From an uncultured Prochlorococcus sp. (GTDB lineage: Bacteria > Cyanobacteriota > Cyanobacteriia > PCC-6307 > Cyanobiaceae), in NCBI GenBank assembly GCA_902519235.1, contig CABYJE010000001.1, positions 124,001 to 188,000 on the forward strand: 64,000 nt of DNA, written 5' to 3'. Numbering within the stretch: position 1 is the stretch's first letter; every line of letters begins with the position of its first letter. The position numbers and the translations under genes are program-made. This document shows positions 28,791-38,528 of this stretch, piece by piece. The notes beneath the pieces were generated by a model. It searched no databases. It was not told the origin of the DNA and was given only the letters and a program-made list of their open reading frames with translations.

Positions 28791-31694
28791 TTATTTGAGA
28801 ACTTTTTTAAGATATTTTGCTGTATAGCTTGTAGGGTGCCTAGCTACATCTTCAGGAATACCTTCTGCAATAATTTCCCCACCTTTATCTCCTCCATCAG
28901 GTCCTAAATCAATAATCCAATCAGAACATCTAATTACATCTAAGTTATGTTCAATAACAATTACAGAATTTCCTTTATCAACTAAACGTTGTATGACATC
29001 CATTAATTTATGAACGTCATAAAAACTTAGACCTGTAGTTGGTTCATCAATTAAGTATAGAGTTTTTCCAGTAGCTCTTTTAGATAGTTCTGTAGCTAGC
29101 TTAACTCTTTGAGCCTCTCCGCCAGATAATGTAGGGGCAGGTTGACCTAATTTAACGTATCCTAATCCAACATCTACTAATGTAGATAATCTATCAGCAG
29201 CTTGAGGTATAGCAGAAAAAGTTTCTGCAGCTTGTTCAACTGTCATCTCTAAAACATCAGATATATTGAAACCTTTATATTTAACTTGAAGTGTTTCCCT
29301 ATTAAAACGAGCTCCTTTGCATACTTCACATTGAACATACACATCCGGTAAAAAATTCATTTCAATTACATTTACTCCCTGGCCTTTACAAGCTTCGCAT
29401 CTTCCACCTTTCACGTTAAAGCTAAACTGGCCAGCCTGATAACCTCTTGCTTTGGCTTCCACTGTAGCAGTAAATATCTGCCTTATAGGATCAAAAGCAC
29501 CTGTATAGGTAGCAGGGTTTGATCTTGGTGTTCTACCTATAGGAGATTGATCAATAACGATAACTTTATCAATTGCCTTTATACCCTTTAACTCTTCCAC
29601 CCCTTGAGGAAAAGGTACTTTTAATCCAAGAGAATGACACAAAGCAGGATGAAGTAGTTCATTTATCAGGGTGCTTTTTCCACTACCGCTGACACCAGTT
29701 ACAGAAACTAATCTTCCTAAAGGAAATTCTACAGATATGTTCTTTAAATTATTTTTAAAACAATTATTTAAAATTAAACTTTTTTTAACAGATGATCTTC
29801 GTTGCTTTGGAGTAGGAATCGACTTCCTGCCACTTAAATAAGCCCCAGTTAATGACTTATCTGATTTCAAGACATCTTGATAAGAACCCTTTGCAATAAT
29901 TTCCCCACCATAAACCCCTGCCCCTGGGCCAATATCTACTAAATAATCTGCTGATTTCATAGTGTCTTCATCATGTTCAACGACAACCAAAGTATTTCCT
30001 AAATCTCTTAAGCTTTTTAATGTTTCTAATAATCTGTCATTATCTCTCTGATGTAAACCAATGCTAGGCTCATCTAATACGTATAAAACGCCAGTAAGGC
30101 CTGCACCTATTTGTGTAGCCAATCTAATACGCTGAGCCTCACCACCAGACAAAGTCATTGCTGGTCTATCTAATGTCAAATAATCTAAGCCTACATTAAT
30201 TAAAAACTTCAAACGTAAACGAATCTCTTTTAAAACCAACTCACCTATCTGCTTTTGTTTTTCTGATAAAGATATATTTTCATTATTAGGTTTACCTAAT
30301 CCCATAATTCGTTCGATATGAATTAAGGTTTCAGAAACGCTTATAGAGGTTAAATCAGTTATGTTGTATGGGCCAAGTTTGACTGCTAAAGCCTCAGGTC
30401 TTAATCTTTTTCCCGAACATGTCTTACAAGGTACTAACTCTAAATATTTTTCTAACTTTTGTCTAACTGACTCTCCATTAGCTTCCTTCAATTGCCTTTC
30501 TAATATCGGTAAAATTCCTTCAAAAGGCCTCTCAAAACCACTAGAAGTTTTAAAACGACTATCAGCTTGAATTAATATTGGTTTATCTGACCCCAACAAT
30601 AGAACTTTTTTTTGCAAATCAGTTAAATCTTTCCAAGGAGTTTTTAATTCAAAACCATAAGCTTGTCCCACTGAATAAAGTAAAGAAAAATAATAAGTAT
30701 TATCTTTTTCACTCCAAGGAGCTATTGCCGCATAAACAGGTAATGTTTTATCTGGGATAACTCTATCTGCGGTAAATTTTTTTAAATAACCAATCCCATG
30801 ACAATCTGGACAAGCTCCATATGGGCTGTTAAAGGAAAATAATCTAGGAGAAAGTTCATCAACAATAGAGCCATGTATGGGACATGCATAATTTTCTGAA
30901 TAAAGTTTTTCTCTTTCTAAGTTTGGAGGTAAGTTTTCTCCTTTTTTTGGAACAACTTCTACTATTGCCAAACCATCACCTCTTTTGAGACAAGTTTGCA
31001 AAGAATCACTCAATCTTTCTTGTATTCCCTCTCTTGAAATTAATCTATCAACTACTACTTCAATATTATGAATTTGATTTTTATCTAACTCAATACTATC
31101 TGCAAGTTCTCTTACCTCGCCGTTGATTCTTACTCGGGCGAAGCCTTCAGCAGCAAGTCCGCTAATTAATTTTGTATGTGTTCCTTTCTTCCCTCTTACA
31201 ACAGGAGCCAACAATTGATACCTTGTTCCTTCTGGCAAAAGAAGAATTTGATCAACCATTTCATCAATTGTTTGAGGGGCAATTGGAATCCCACAATGAT
31301 GACAATGCGGCTCACCAGCACGACCAAACAACAATCTTAGATAATCTTGTATCTCTGTTACTGTTCCTACTGTTGAACGAGGATTATGACTTGTAGATTT
31401 TTGATCAATTGAAATAGCAGGCGATAAACCCTCTATATTGTCAACATCTGGTTTATCTACTTGACCCAAAAACTGTCTTGCATAAGCCGAAAGACTCTCA
31501 ACATATCTTCTTTGACCTTCAGCAAAAATTGTATCAAAAGCTAAAGAACTTTTTCCACTTCCACTTACACCAGTGAAAACTATAAATTTATTTCTAGGTA
31601 AGGAAAGATTAATATTTTTTAAATTATGCTGACGCGCTCCTCTAATAATGATTGAATTATCTTCTTCAAAACTATTATTCATTTTTCTAACCAT
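28791..31694 (-). CDS. uvrA: UvrABC excinuclease subunit A
   Basis: DNA damage sensor of nucleotide excision repair. It is a tandem ABC ATPase with Walker A sequences GVSGSGKSSLAFDT (about residue 45) and GVSGSGKSTLINEL (about residue 640). Two ABC signatures are seen (LSGGEAQRIRLA, LSGGEAQRVKLA), with zinc-finger cysteines CHHC...CPDC and CEACKGQG...CEVCKG. 967 aa is normal. MNNSF four codons in is an alternative start. recN lies 53 bp upstream on the same strand, and about 200 bp of AT-rich DNA without a recognisable gene separates its end from the sucrose-phosphate synthase gene. Confidence 0.98.
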   Translation of the reverse strand: MVRKMNNSFEEDNSIIIRGARQHNLKNINLSLPRNKFIVFTGVSGSGKSSLAFDTIFAEGQRRYVESLSAYARQFLGQVDKPDVDNIEGLSPAISIDQKSTSHNPRSTVGTVTEIQDYLRLLFGRAGEPHCHHCGIPIAPQTIDEMVDQILLLPEGTRYQLLAPVVRGKKGTHTKLISGLAAEGFARVRINGEVRELADSIELDKNQIHNIEVVVDRLISREGIQERLSDSLQTCLKRGDGLAIVEVVPKKGENLPPNLEREKLYSENYACPIHGSIVDELSPRLFSFNSPYGACPDCHGIGYLKKFTADRVIPDKTLPVYAAIAPWSEKDNTYYFSLLYSVGQAYGFELKTPWKDLTDLQKKVLLLGSDKPILIQADSRFKTSSGFERPFEGILPILERQLKEANGESVRQKLEKYLELVPCKTCSGKRLRPEALAVKLGPYNITDLTSISVSETLIHIERIMGLGKPNNENISLSEKQKQIGELVLKEIRLRLKFLINVGLDYLTLDRPAMTLSGGEAQRIRLATQIGAGLTGVLYVLDEPSIGLHQRDNDRLLETLKSLRDLGNTLVVVEHDEDTMKSADYLVDIGPGAGVYGGEIIAKGSYQDVLKSDKSLTGAYLSGRKSIPTPKQRRSSVKKSLILNNCFKNNLKNISVEFPLGRLVSVTGVSGSGKSTLINELLHPALCHSLGLKVPFPQGVEELKGIKAIDKVIVIDQSPIGRTPRSNPATYTGAFDPIRQIFTATVEAKARGYQAGQFSFNVKGGRCEACKGQGVNVIEMNFLPDVYVQCEVCKGARFNRETLQVKYKGFNISDVLEMTVEQAAETFSAIPQAADRLSTLVDVGLGYVKLGQPAPTLSGGEAQRVKLATELSKRATGKTLYLIDEPTTGLSFYDVHKLMDVIQRLVDKGNSVIVIEHNLDVIRCSDWIIDLGPDGGDKGGEIIAEGIPEDVARHPTSYTAKYLKKVLK

Positions 31695-31747
31695 GTTTAA
31701 ATCTATTTATGGTTTAAAAAAATTATTATAATGGAATTTTTTTTATT

Positions 31748-33424
31748 TTATGCAGCTGCCCTGTCAAGAAGTCTAGAAGCGTAATCATTTGCTTCTCCAA
31801 AACCTCCCCCAATAAGTTCTACTAACTCGTGTTTTCTTTGTTTTTTTGTAGTTAGTTTTGAAATTGAAGTATAAGTTTTACCATTAATCACATTTTTGTT
31901 CACTTTAAAATGAGCTAATCCTACAGCAGCTAAAAATGGCTGATGTGTAATACATAAAACCTGTTGACCTTTAGAAATTTCTTTTATTAATTCAACTAAA
32001 GAAAATAAAGATTTACCACTTAAACCATTATCAATTTCATCTAAAAAGAAAGTATTTGGTTTTTTAGAAATACTAGATTTTATTGCCAATAAGAATCTTG
32101 ACATTTCTCCACCAGAAATAACATTTGATAAAGGAGCGAGTTTCTGATCAGGATTAGCCGAAAACAAAAAATTAATATTGTCAATTCCATCGCCAGAAGG
32201 CTTACATTCAGAAAATTGAATTAAAAAATTGGCATTTTCTAAACCTAAATTTCTTAAAATGGATTTAACTGATTTTTCTAACTGTTTAGCAATTTTTTTT
32301 CTTTCAGTGGATTGGATAATAAATAAAGAATTTAAATTACTTTGTAAATTTTCAATTTGATTCTTAATTTTACAAATCTCATTATCTTGGACATTTTGTT
32401 GAAAATATATCCTTAATTGATCTCGCTTATCAATTAATTGAGGTAGATCCAATGAAAAAGTTCTCTCCAAGTTTTTTAAAAAAAATAATCTTTTTTGTAT
32501 TTCTGAAAGGTTAGATTCATAATTATCTAAATCTTGGATATATGAGTTTAAAGCGAAAATTAAATCTTCAACATAAGTTTGGATATCTAATAAATTATCT
32601 CTAAAATTTTGAATTTTTGAGTCGAAATCTACTGTTCTATTTAAATTTTTTATTGATTGGTTTATCAGAGAGGATACCGATGGTTCATCATGACTGAAAT
32701 TGTTTAAGTTATCTAAAGTTGATTGTATTGAATTATTTATTTCGAGATTATTTACAAGTTTATTTTCTAGTAACTCTAATTGCGAGATTTCCTGGTCGGA
32801 TTCTAAATTAGCTTCCTCAAGAGTTTTCAATATTTGTTTAGTTATTAAGTTATTTTCTTCTTGCTTCATAGATGATTCTATTTTTTCATTCATTAATCTC
32901 TTTAAAATCTGACTTTCCTCCCATATATTTTTAATCTTTGCAGTTGTATCTCTCAATTCTTGCGAACATAAATCATCAATAATTAATTTTCTCTTATCTT
33001 GAGAATCAAATATAAAAGTATCTGATTGTCCTGCAAAATCTATTAACAATCGGCCAAGTTCTTCTAATAATTTTTTATTAATTAATAGATTGTTAAGACT
33101 ATATTTAGATAAAACTTTATTATTTTTTCTGTAGGATATTCTTTTGATATTTAAAACAGGATTGCTTTTTAAACCATTATTAATTAGCCAGTTATTGATT
33201 TGAAAAGATGAAGAAAATTTTGCCTCGATAGCACAATGATTTTTTCCTGGACGTATTAATTGCTTTAAAGGTATATTAGATCCACCAAATAAAACATTTA
33301 ATGAATCTAAAATTAGTGATTTCCCTGAACCAGAATCCCCAGTAATGATGTTCAAACCTTTTTCGAAATTAATTTCTATAATCTCTATTAAGGCTATATT
33401 CTCTATCTTTAATTGTAAAAGCAT
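31748..33424 (-). CDS. recN: DNA repair protein RecN
   Basis: SMC-like ATPase of double-strand-break repair. The N-terminal Walker A is GDSGSGKSLILDSLNVLFGG (about residues 33-52). The long central part, rich in K/E/N/Q/L with few prolines, fits a coiled coil. The C-terminal head has SGGEMSRFLLAIKS, FFLDEIDNGLSGKS (Walker B region) and QVLCITHQPFLAAV. 558 aa is normal. It is same-strand with uvrA and divergent from the ABC1 kinase, suggesting a repair operon recN-uvrA. Confidence 0.95.
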   Translation of the reverse strand: MLLQLKIENIALIEIIEINFEKGLNIITGDSGSGKSLILDSLNVLFGGSNIPLKQLIRPGKNHCAIEAKFSSSFQINNWLINNGLKSNPVLNIKRISYRKNNKVLSKYSLNNLLINKKLLEELGRLLIDFAGQSDTFIFDSQDKRKLIIDDLCSQELRDTTAKIKNIWEESQILKRLMNEKIESSMKQEENNLITKQILKTLEEANLESDQEISQLELLENKLVNNLEINNSIQSTLDNLNNFSHDEPSVSSLINQSIKNLNRTVDFDSKIQNFRDNLLDIQTYVEDLIFALNSYIQDLDNYESNLSEIQKRLFFLKNLERTFSLDLPQLIDKRDQLRIYFQQNVQDNEICKIKNQIENLQSNLNSLFIIQSTERKKIAKQLEKSVKSILRNLGLENANFLIQFSECKPSGDGIDNINFLFSANPDQKLAPLSNVISGGEMSRFLLAIKSSISKKPNTFFLDEIDNGLSGKSLFSLVELIKEISKGQQVLCITHQPFLAAVGLAHFKVNKNVINGKTYTSISKLTTKKQRKHELVELIGGGFGEANDYASRLLDRAAA

Positions 33425-33492
33425 GATAAATCTTCCATATAAAAAAAATAACTTCTTTTTTAAAAAAATAAAGGGTTCAAATATATAAAGAT

Positions 33493-35349
33493 ATGAAAGA
33501 AGACTTTACTGATTTTATTGAGGTATCTGGACTGTTGGATTATGATCCAGAAACAATATCTAAAATTTACAAAAAGAACCCAAAAAGACTTTTAAAAAGA
33601 CTTTGGGAAACACTTGTACCTATTTTTGCTTATTTATTTTCTGTAGGCTGGGATAAATTAACTGGAAGATTGAAGAATGAAGCTAAAGCAAGAATTAGAG
33701 CAAAGGAATTAACAAATTTACTAGTAGAACTTGGACCAGCATTTGTTAAAGCGGGTCAAGCTTTATCAACAAGACCGGATATCATTCCAGCAATTCTTCT
33801 TGAAGAGTTATCTGAATTACAAGATCAACTTCCAGGCTTTGACGGAGATAAAGCCATGGAATTAATAGAAGAAGATTTAGGGTCCAAAGTAGATGAAATT
33901 TTTTTAGAAATAGATAAAGAGCCAATTTCTGCAGCTTCATTAGGACAAGTACACAAAGCCAAACTGAAGAATGATGAATTTGTTGCAGTTAAAGTACAAC
34001 GACCAGGTTTAAGAGAACAAATTACTTTAGATCTTTACATAGTTAGAAATATCGCTTATTGGCTTAAAAATAATATTGGATTAATAAGAAGCGATCTCGT
34101 GGCACTAATTGATGAATTAGGTAAAAGAGTTTTTGAAGAGATGGATTATTTAAATGAAGCTGAAAATGCTGAAAAGTTTAGAAATATGCACAAACATAAC
34201 CAAATGATTGCTGTACCAAAAATTTATAAAAAAATAACTTCAAGAAGAGTTCTAACTATGGAATGGATTGATGGTACAAAATTAACAAATCTAGAAGATG
34301 TAAAAAAATTAGGAATTGACCCAGACAAAATGATTGATATAGGGGTGCAGTGCAGTTTAGAACAACTTTTAGAACATGGGTTTTTCCATGCTGACCCTCA
34401 TCCAGGAAATTTATTAGCTCTAAAAGATGGAAGGTTATGTTATTTAGATTTTGGAATGATGAGTGAGGTTTCCAGAGATTCAAGGTCTGGCTTAATTCAA
34501 GCAGTTGTACATTTAGTAAATAAAAACTTCGATAAACTTTCCCAAGATTTCGTAAAATTAGGATTTTTATCAGAAGAAGTAAACCTAGAGCCCATAGTTC
34601 CAGCATTTCAAGATGTCTTTATTAACGCTGTTGAACAAGGGGTTTCAAAAATGGATTTCAAGAGCGTTACAGACGACATGTCAGGAGTTATGTATAAATT
34701 CCCTTTCAGATTACCTCCATATTATGCACTGATAATAAGATCATTACTGACGTTAGAAGGAATTGCTTTAAGCGTAGATCCAAATTTTAAAATTTTGGGT
34801 GCAGCTTATCCATATTTTGCGAGGAGATTAATGGAAGATCCTGACCCTCAATTAAGAGAAAGTTTAAAAGAAATGCTTTTTGATAATAAAAAATTTAAAT
34901 GGGATCGCTTAGAAGATCTACTTGCAAATGCTGCAAAGCAGACGAATCTTGATTTAGAAAATCTTTTAGATGAAGTAATTAATCTTCTATTTTCTCCAAA
35001 AGGTGGGTTTCTTAGAGATGAAATAATTGAAGGCCTAACCAATCAAATAGATTTATTTAGTCTAAAAATATTAAAAAATTTAAATAACTACCTTCCAAAC
35101 TCAATTAGATTAAAGATGGCTAGCGATAATAGCAATTTAAATGACCTAATAATGTATTTAGAACCATTAAGAAACTTTTTGGAAATTTTACAAAAAGTTC
35201 CTGGCTACTCAATTGATATTTTCCTAAAAAGAGTTCCAAGACTCATAAATGAGCCTTATACAAAAGAGATGAGTATTAAAATTGCTAAAAAAGTTACGGA
35301 AAAAGGTATGGTTAGGCTTGTAAAGATTGCTGCTGGCGCAAATATCTAA
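33493..35349 (+). CDS. ABC1/UbiB/ADCK family atypical kinase
   Basis: Atypical protein-kinase-like ATPase of the group linked to quinone synthesis and chloroplast lipid homeostasis. Family marks are ELGPAFVKAGQALSTRPDIIP (KxGQ motif), SAASLGQVHKAKL (A-rich loop), VAVKVQRPGL, GFFHADPHPGNLLALKDGRLCYLDFGMM (catalytic and metal-binding loops). 618 aa is usual for the cyanobacterial proteins, which carry a C-terminal extension after the kinase. A substrate is not known. The DUF1400 gene starts 1 bp after its stop. Confidence 0.93.
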   Translation: MKEDFTDFIEVSGLLDYDPETISKIYKKNPKRLLKRLWETLVPIFAYLFSVGWDKLTGRLKNEAKARIRAKELTNLLVELGPAFVKAGQALSTRPDIIPAILLEELSELQDQLPGFDGDKAMELIEEDLGSKVDEIFLEIDKEPISAASLGQVHKAKLKNDEFVAVKVQRPGLREQITLDLYIVRNIAYWLKNNIGLIRSDLVALIDELGKRVFEEMDYLNEAENAEKFRNMHKHNQMIAVPKIYKKITSRRVLTMEWIDGTKLTNLEDVKKLGIDPDKMIDIGVQCSLEQLLEHGFFHADPHPGNLLALKDGRLCYLDFGMMSEVSRDSRSGLIQAVVHLVNKNFDKLSQDFVKLGFLSEEVNLEPIVPAFQDVFINAVEQGVSKMDFKSVTDDMSGVMYKFPFRLPPYYALIIRSLLTLEGIALSVDPNFKILGAAYPYFARRLMEDPDPQLRESLKEMLFDNKKFKWDRLEDLLANAAKQTNLDLENLLDEVINLLFSPKGGFLRDEIIEGLTNQIDLFSLKILKNLNNYLPNSIRLKMASDNSNLNDLIMYLEPLRNFLEILQKVPGYSIDIFLKRVPRLINEPYTKEMSIKIAKKVTEKGMVRLVKIAAGANI

Positions 35350-35350
35350 A

Positions 35351-35923
35351 ATGAAATTTAAAAAATTTTTAATAATAAAAACATTTTTTATTTTTATTAT
35401 TTCCCAATTATTTTTTAATATTTCAAAAGCTAATGCTGCTGAAGAAATTAAAATTATTTACAACATATTTTCTAGAACAATTTCAGTTAATTCATTAAAA
35501 ACATTCGCTGGAGGAGGAAATGCATCAAAAGAGTTAAGAAAAATTTTAAGAGCAACTGGGGCTAATGATGATGAAATTCAATCAGTATTGAATAAAGATT
35601 TTGAAATACCAATTACAATTGCAAGCAAATTAGCATATTCAGAAATAGGAAATGTTTTTTTAACTAGACTTTCATCTATTATCCATCCTCCCAGAGCAGA
35701 TGACGGGAGAACTGGGATGCTTGCACTCAGAGCGAGCTTAATTCAAGGCATAAATCTAGGAAATGGAAAAATTAATCTAGTAAAATTTTTTGAAAGTTAT
35801 CCAACTAAAACTGTTATTTTAGATATCAGTGCTTTAAGCAAAGTAATGAATAAAGTAGAATCAATTTCAGAATTATTTGACTTTTTCACAAATTCTCCTT
35901 TAGAAAAAATTAAAAAAGATTAA
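35351..35923 (+). CDS. Exported DUF1400-domain protein
   Basis: About 190 residues with a Sec-type signal peptide, [29 protein letters not shown], with likely cleavage at ANA-AEE. The mature part ([36 protein letters not shown]...[21 protein letters not shown]) matches the DUF1400 domain found in cyanobacterial periplasmic or lumenal proteins, in some cases ahead of an alpha/beta hydrolase. No hydrolase follows here. The ORF track starts at 35327, inside the kinase; I chose ATG 35351, which gives a proper signal peptide. It is likely co-expressed with the kinase. Confidence 0.82.
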   Translation: MKFKKFLIIKTFFIFIISQLFFNISKANAAEEIKIIYNIFSRTISVNSLKTFAGGGNASKELRKILRATGANDDEIQSVLNKDFEIPITIASKLAYSEIGNVFLTRLSSIIHPPRADDGRTGMLALRASLIQGINLGNGKINLVKFFESYPTKTVILDISALSKVMNKVESISELFDFFTNSPLEKIKKD

Positions 35924-35928
35924 TTGCT

Positions 35929-37032
35929 ATGGCGTTATTAAATAAAATCAAAAATAAACTGCATATCAATTACAGAAAAAAAAGATGGCCAGGTCTAATT
36001 GAAGCTTATAAACAATACCTCCCAGTTACCAAAAAAACTCCTATTATCTCCCTAAACGAAGGAAATACACCGCTAATTCTTAGTACTTCAATAAGTAATT
36101 TAATTGGAAATGGTACAAAGGTTTTTTTAAAATATGATGGGCTAAATCCTACAGGATCTTTCAAAGATCGTGGAATGACTATGGCCATTAGCAAAGCAAA
36201 AGAAGAGGGTCGTGAAGCTGTAATTTGCGCAAGTACTGGAAATACTTCCGCTGCTGCTGCTGCATATGCTGCTAGAGGGGGTTTAAAACCTTATGTTTTA
36301 ATTCCAGAAGGATTTGTTGCTCAAGGAAAACTTGCACAGGCTTTAATGTATGGTGCAGAGATAATATCAATTAATGGAAACTTTGATAAAGCTCTTGAAA
36401 TTGTTAGAGATTTGTCCTCAGAACATCCAATAGAACTTGTTAATTCAGTGAATCCATATCGAATACAAGGCCAAAAAACAGCCGCTTTTGAAATTATTGA
36501 TGACTTAGGCATTGCACCTGATTGGCTTTGCATTCCCATGGGCAATGCGGGGAATATAACTGCCTATTGGTTAGGATTTAAAGAATATTCAAAAATAAGA
36601 AGAAATTTAAAATTACCCATTATGATGGGCTTTCAATCTGAAGGCTCTGCACCATTAGTTCAAAACATAGTAGTTAAAGATCCTGAAACTATAGCTACTG
36701 CAATAAGAATTGGGAATCCTGTTAATAGAGAAAAAGCAAAAAAAGTAAAAAAAGAAAGTAAAGGAGACTTTCAGTCAGTTACAGATGAAGAAATTATCAA
36801 TGCTTATAAAATTCTTGCTAAGGAAGGTGTATTTTGTGAACCTGCCAGCGCAGCATCTGTTGCAGGACTAATTAAAAACAAAAATAGAATCCAAAAGGAA
36901 TCAACTATTGTTTGTGTTCTTACTGGAAATGGCTTAAAAGATCCTGATTGCGCAATAAAAAACAATGATGCTATTTTCAGGAAAAATGTTGAACCTTCAT
37001 TAAAAAATATAACTAAAATCTTAGGATATTAA
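35929..37032 (+). CDS. thrC: Threonine synthase
   Basis: PLP enzyme converting O-phosphohomoserine to threonine. It shows [36 protein letters not shown] (PLP lysine in SFKDRG, about residue 82), [20 protein letters not shown] (phosphate loop) and VLTGNGLKD near the end. 367 aa matches the short bacterial/cyanobacterial form. It begins 5 bp after the DUF1400 gene and is the last gene before the proposed origin region. Confidence 0.97.
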   Translation: MALLNKIKNKLHINYRKKRWPGLIEAYKQYLPVTKKTPIISLNEGNTPLILSTSISNLIGNGTKVFLKYDGLNPTGSFKDRGMTMAISKAKEEGREAVICASTGNTSAAAAAYAARGGLKPYVLIPEGFVAQGKLAQALMYGAEIISINGNFDKALEIVRDLSSEHPIELVNSVNPYRIQGQKTAAFEIIDDLGIAPDWLCIPMGNAGNITAYWLGFKEYSKIRRNLKLPIMMGFQSEGSAPLVQNIVVKDPETIATAIRIGNPVNREKAKKVKKESKGDFQSVTDEEIINAYKILAKEGVFCEPASAASVAGLIKNKNRIQKESTIVCVLTGNGLKDPDCAIKNNDAIFRKNVEPSLKNITKILGY

Positions 37033-37369
37033 AATCCAAAAAAAATAGTGTCTGTGGAAATCAAATAAAAACGAATCTCATTTGTTGAAAATTAGATAAT
37101 AAGAAATTCTATTTGTTGAATAAATTTAAAACTTTCGAATATAGAAAAAAATATTCAACAAATAAAAATTTTTTTACACATATTCTTTTCTTCGTAAACT
37201 AAGTAGGCAAGCTACATAATTTAAGAATTCCACAGTTCCCACAAAAACTACTACTACTATAATTTTTGTTTTATGTTTAATTTATTTATTAGAAAGAAGT
37301 AAAAAATAAATTTATTGAATTTAATTTACGAAAAAAGTATATTGTATTTGTAAAAAGTTCCAAATTGTG
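37033..37369 (+). other. Candidate replication origin (oriC) region between thrC and dnaN
   Basis: This is the only gene-free stretch longer than 300 bases. It is very AT-rich and lies directly upstream of dnaN, where Prochlorococcus genome numbering conventionally starts. TTTTACACA at 37172-37180 fits the DnaA-box pattern TTWTNCACA. TGTGGAAAT at 37053-37061 is the reverse of ATTTCCACA, one mismatch from it. AATTCCACA (37226) and GTTCCCACA (37235) are weaker. A 13-bp inverted repeat and a third copy of its core lie between them. No tRNA or convincing ORF is seen. Origin activity is an inference. Confidence 0.55.
37080..37164. repeat. Three ATTTGTTGAA elements, two of them as a 13-bp inverted repeat
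   Basis: ATTTGTTGAA occurs at 37080-37089 and 37111-37120, and its reverse complement TTCAACAAAT at 37154-37163. The last two are extended to a perfect inverted repeat, TATTTGTTGAATA (37110-37122) and TATTCAACAAATA (37152-37164), with a 29-nt spacer. It could be an origin iteron or protein-binding site. A thrC terminator is possible since a T run follows, but the low GC content and long loop make that weak. Confidence 0.7.
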
Positions 37370-38527
37370 ATGGAAATTATTTGTAATCAAAATGAATTAA
37401 ATAGTGCTATACAACTAGTAAGCAAAGCAGTTGCTTCAAGGCCAACGCATCCAATTCTTGCAAATATACTTTTAACAGCTGACGAAGGAACTAATAAAAT
37501 TAGCGTCACAGGATTTGATCTTAATTTAGGAATTCAAACTTCTTTTGATGGAACTGTTAAAAATAGTGGAGCTATTACTATACCTTCAAAACTTTTATCC
37601 GAAATAGTAAATAAACTACCTAATGAAACTCCTGTTTCTTTAGAAGTAGAAGAGAATTCAGATAATATCCTAATAAAAAGCGACAGAGGTTCTTTTAATC
37701 TTAAAGGGATCCCTTCTGATGAATATCCTAATTTACCATTTGTTGAAAGCGGTACTTCTTTGAATATTGACCCTAGTTCTTTTTTAAAGGCTTTAAAATC
37801 TACCATTTTTGCCAGTAGTAATGATGATTCAAAGCAACTACTCACAGGTGTCAATTTCACCTTCAAACCAAATTATTTAGAGTCTGCTTCTACAGATGGC
37901 CATAGATTGGCTGTTGCTTTAATTGGTAATGAAGAAAATATCGAAAACAAAGAAAACTTATCTGCAAATGTTGATGATTTATCGGTAACTATCCCAACTA
38001 GATCATTAAGAGAAATTGAAAAACTAGTATCTTTGAGAAGCTCAGAAAAATCAATAAAACTCTTCTATGATAAAGGCCAAGTAGTCTTTATTTCTTCTAA
38101 TCAAATAATTACTACAAGAACTTTAGAAGGTACTTATCCTAATTATTCACTATTAATTCCTGATTCTTTTTCTAAAATTCTGAATTTTAATACAAAAAAA
38201 TTAATTGATGCATTAGAAAGAATAGCTGTTTTAGCTGATCAGCAAAGTAGTGTTGTAAAGATTAAATTAGATGATACAGATTTAGCTTCAATCAGCGCAG
38301 ATGCCCAGGATATTGGAAATGCAAATGAATCAATACCTGTTTCTTATTCTGGAGAAAATTTTGATATAGCATTTAACGTAAGATATTTGTTAGAAGGTTT
38401 AAAAGTTATCGCTTCTGAAAATGTACTTTTAAAGTGTAATATTGCAACTACTCCAGCTGTTTTTGTACCAGAAGATAATCTTAATTCTTTTACTTATTTA
38501 GTTATGCCTGTACAGGTTCGTTCTTAA
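37370..38527 (+). CDS. dnaN: DNA polymerase III beta subunit (sliding clamp)
   Basis: Ring-shaped processivity clamp for the replicative polymerase. The three-domain clamp fold is recognised from MEIICNQNELNSAIQLVSKAVASRPTHPILANILL, GSFNLKGIPSDEYPNLP, LLTGVNFTF, STDGHRLAV, RTLEGTYPNYSLLIP and the C-terminal TYLVMPVQVRS. The ORF track starts at GTG 37367; I chose the adjacent ATG 37370, giving 385 aa. It heads the series dnaN, PRC-barrel, purL, purF in one direction away from the origin candidate. Confidence 0.97.
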   Translation: MEIICNQNELNSAIQLVSKAVASRPTHPILANILLTADEGTNKISVTGFDLNLGIQTSFDGTVKNSGAITIPSKLLSEIVNKLPNETPVSLEVEENSDNILIKSDRGSFNLKGIPSDEYPNLPFVESGTSLNIDPSSFLKALKSTIFASSNDDSKQLLTGVNFTFKPNYLESASTDGHRLAVALIGNEENIENKENLSANVDDLSVTIPTRSLREIEKLVSLRSSEKSIKLFYDKGQVVFISSNQIITTRTLEGTYPNYSLLIPDSFSKILNFNTKKLIDALERIAVLADQQSSVVKIKLDDTDLASISADAQDIGNANESIPVSYSGENFDIAFNVRYLLEGLKVIASENVLLKCNIATTPAVFVPEDNLNSFTYLVMPVQVRS

Positions 38528-38528
38528 T

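Noticed and set aside
30361-31396. + strand ORFs antisense to uvrA
   Set aside because: They lie wholly inside uvrA and show no family motif.
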